A stretch of 15,294 bases of DNA from Bacteriovoracaceae bacterium (GTDB taxonomy: Bacteria; Bdellovibrionota; UBA1018). Location: assembly GCA_947446835.1 (NCBI GenBank), contig CANFHS010000026.1, forward strand, positions 1 to 15,294, written 5' to 3'. Within the stretch, counting starts at the first letter, position 1; each line of letters starts with the position of its first letter. Under the pieces are notes generated by a model. It saw nothing but the letters and a program-made list of their open reading frames with translations. It did no database searches and had not been told where the DNA came from. A program made the translations under genes and the position numbers. Below are positions 14,138 to 15,294 of this stretch, piece after piece.

Positions 14138-15294
14138 TCAGGCGACCGCCTCTCGGGTGGGGGTTCGAGGTCCCGGAATTCTGTGCCGCTTGAGCATTTC
14201 GAAGAGCGTGCTGCGAGCCACACCCAGGATTTTGGCGGCTTTGGCCCGGTTTCCGGAGGACAGCTTCAGCGCTTTCAACAGCATCACCCGTTCCATCTCT
14301 TCCAGCGTGAGGATGGCTGCGCCGAGCTCCACTCCGGGAGCTTCGGCCACCGACTCGGGAGTGATCAGGAACTCGAAATTTTCCTCGGTCAGCACCTGGG
14401 AGAACGGGCCGGCCAACCCGCAGGCCCGTTCGATGGCATGACGGAGCTCGCGGACGTTGCCGGGCCAGGAGTGGGCCTGCAGGCGCAGCACGGCCTGGGG
14501 GGACAGATTCCGGTTCAGTTCCGAGGAGAATCGGTGGGCCAGCAATGCGATGTCCTCGGGGCGTGAGCGGAGCGCGGGAATCTGGAGCGTGACCGAGGCC
14601 AGGCGGAAGTACAGGTCGCGGCGGAATCGCCCCTCCTCGACCAGTTTCTTGAGCGGCAGGTGGGTCGCGCACACCAGGCGCACGTCGGCCCGGGAGGGCC
14701 GGTCGGCGCCGACGGGGCGGATCTCGCCGTTCTCGAGGAACCGCAGCAGCTTGACCTGGATGTCCATGGGAAGGTCCCCCACCTCGTCCAGGAAGAGCGT
14801 TCCGTTGTGCGCTTGCATGAGCGCGCCAGGGCGGTGGTGGAGGGCTCCGGTAAAGGCGCCTTTGACGTGCCCGAAGAGCTCGCTTTCGGCCAGTGAAAGG
14901 GCCAGCGCGCCACAGTGAAGGGGGACGAAGGGACCGGAAGCGCGATCGCTCCAGGCATGGATCAGGTGGGCCAGCACTTCCTTGCCCGTGCCGGTCTCAC
15001 CGGCCAGGTACAGCGACAGGGGGGTGGCTGCCGCTTTCCGGGTATTCCAGAGCAGCTGACGGCCTTCTTCGGACTGGGTCAGCCAGGGGCGCATGCCTGA
15101 GGGCTGCGAGGGAAGGCTCAGCGAGGTTTGCAGCGGTTCCAGGGTCAGGCGTGTTTCACCCAGCCGGAAGGCGAGGTGAGGTGCCAGATGCGCTTCGCGG
15201 ACATTCAGTCCGCCCAGGCGCGCGGGAGTTTCGGGATCCAGCACCCGGATCCACCACGGGGACCCCTGGTTTTCCGGGTCGGGGCGAGCCCAGA
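14138..15294 (-). CDS. Sigma-54-dependent transcription activator with FHA-like N-terminus, partial
   Basis: AAA+ enhancer-binding protein that remodels the sigma-54 RNA polymerase closed complex using ATP. The frame stays open to the right window edge. A GTG at 15244 exists, but the codons above it continue a domain, so the true start lies outside. The edge-proximal part (about 15135-15294; SPWWIRVLDPETPARLGG, then LNVREAHLAPHLAFRLG and ETRLTLEPL) resembles the end of an FHA phosphothreonine-binding domain. The AAA+ core follows: Walker A GETGTGKE (about 14978-15001), GAFTGA intact in GHVKGAFTGALHHRPG, Walker B GTLFLDEVGDLP, arginine finger FRRDLYFRL and HSWPGNVREL. The C-terminus is a Fis-type helix-turn-helix (NRAKAAKILGVARSTLFEMLKRH). 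No receiver domain is visible, so input may come from a Ser/Thr kinase; target genes are unknown. Confidence 0.92.
   Translation of the reverse strand, partial: WARPDPENQGSPWWIRVLDPETPARLGGLNVREAHLAPHLAFRLGETRLTLEPLQTSLSLPSQPSGMRPWLTQSEEGRQLLWNTRKAAATPLSLYLAGETGTGKEVLAHLIHAWSDRASGPFVPLHCGALALSLAESELFGHVKGAFTGALHHRPGALMQAHNGTLFLDEVGDLPMDIQVKLLRFLENGEIRPVGADRPSRADVRLVCATHLPLKKLVEEGRFRRDLYFRLASVTLQIPALRSRPEDIALLAHRFSSELNRNLSPQAVLRLQAHSWPGNVRELRHAIERACGLAGPFSQVLTEENFEFLITPESVAEAPGVELGAAILTLEEMERVMLLKALKLSSGNRAKAAKILGVARSTLFEMLKRHRIPGPRTPTREAVA

Noticed and set aside
1..15294. CRISPR arrays, tRNA or rRNA genes, insertion sequences, defence or prophage modules
   Set aside because: No spaced repeats, cloverleaf-like genes, transposase or integrase motifs, terminal inverted repeats or known defence domains were seen; nearly all bases belong to recognisable housekeeping genes.

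Overview
The window is GC-rich chromosomal DNA (well above 60% by eye), densely packed with bacterial housekeeping genes. The block tgt-yajC-secD-secF-recJ is an arrangement I associate with deltaproteobacterial-type genomes. Added to this are a secreted subtilase with a propeptide and a CUB-like tail, and a sigma-54 activator that appears to carry an FHA domain. Together these suggest a Gram-negative of the Bdellovibrionota / Myxococcota / Desulfobacterota kind. This is inference from content; no 16S or other marker is present to fix the lineage. I see no tRNA, rRNA, CRISPR array, insertion sequence or prophage gene.

Plus-strand half (1-8741). The window opens in the last 73 codons of a glyoxalase-II-like metallo-beta-lactamase-fold hydrolase, whose stop overlaps the TTG start of tgt. 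Then follow yajC, secD and secF (the accessory Sec translocon complex) and recJ, with gaps of only 4-25 bp, so tgt to recJ is probably one operon. After a 116-bp gap with a near-consensus sigma-70 promoter comes a secreted S8 protease. Just behind it is a small secreted proline-rich/coiled-coil protein whose signal-peptide codons overlap an intrinsic terminator hairpin.

Minus-strand half (8781-15294), read from right to left. A sigma-54 (bEBP-type) activator runs off the right edge. Next come a small secreted DUF3465-like protein and then accA, yicC, gmk and a bifunctional rel/spoT. The last four genes are joined by three successive 4-bp ATGA stop/start overlaps, so they look translationally coupled. 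rpoZ, often found between gmk and rel/spoT in proteobacteria, is absent here. The two halves converge at 8742-8780.

How the genes fit together: the plus operon links tRNA queuosine modification, protein export and DNA repair. The export genes precede two exported proteins that have their own promoter. The minus operon links the first step of fatty-acid synthesis (AccA), an RNase family protein (YicC), GMP kinase and the (p)ppGpp synthetase/hydrolase, that is, growth control and the guanine-nucleotide pool. I found no clear new multi-gene system. The most interesting points are the terminator inside a signal-peptide coding region, the FHA-like N-terminus of the truncated sigma-54 activator, the coupled accA-yicC-gmk-rel set without rpoZ, and a His-to-Val change in a usually conserved SecF motif.
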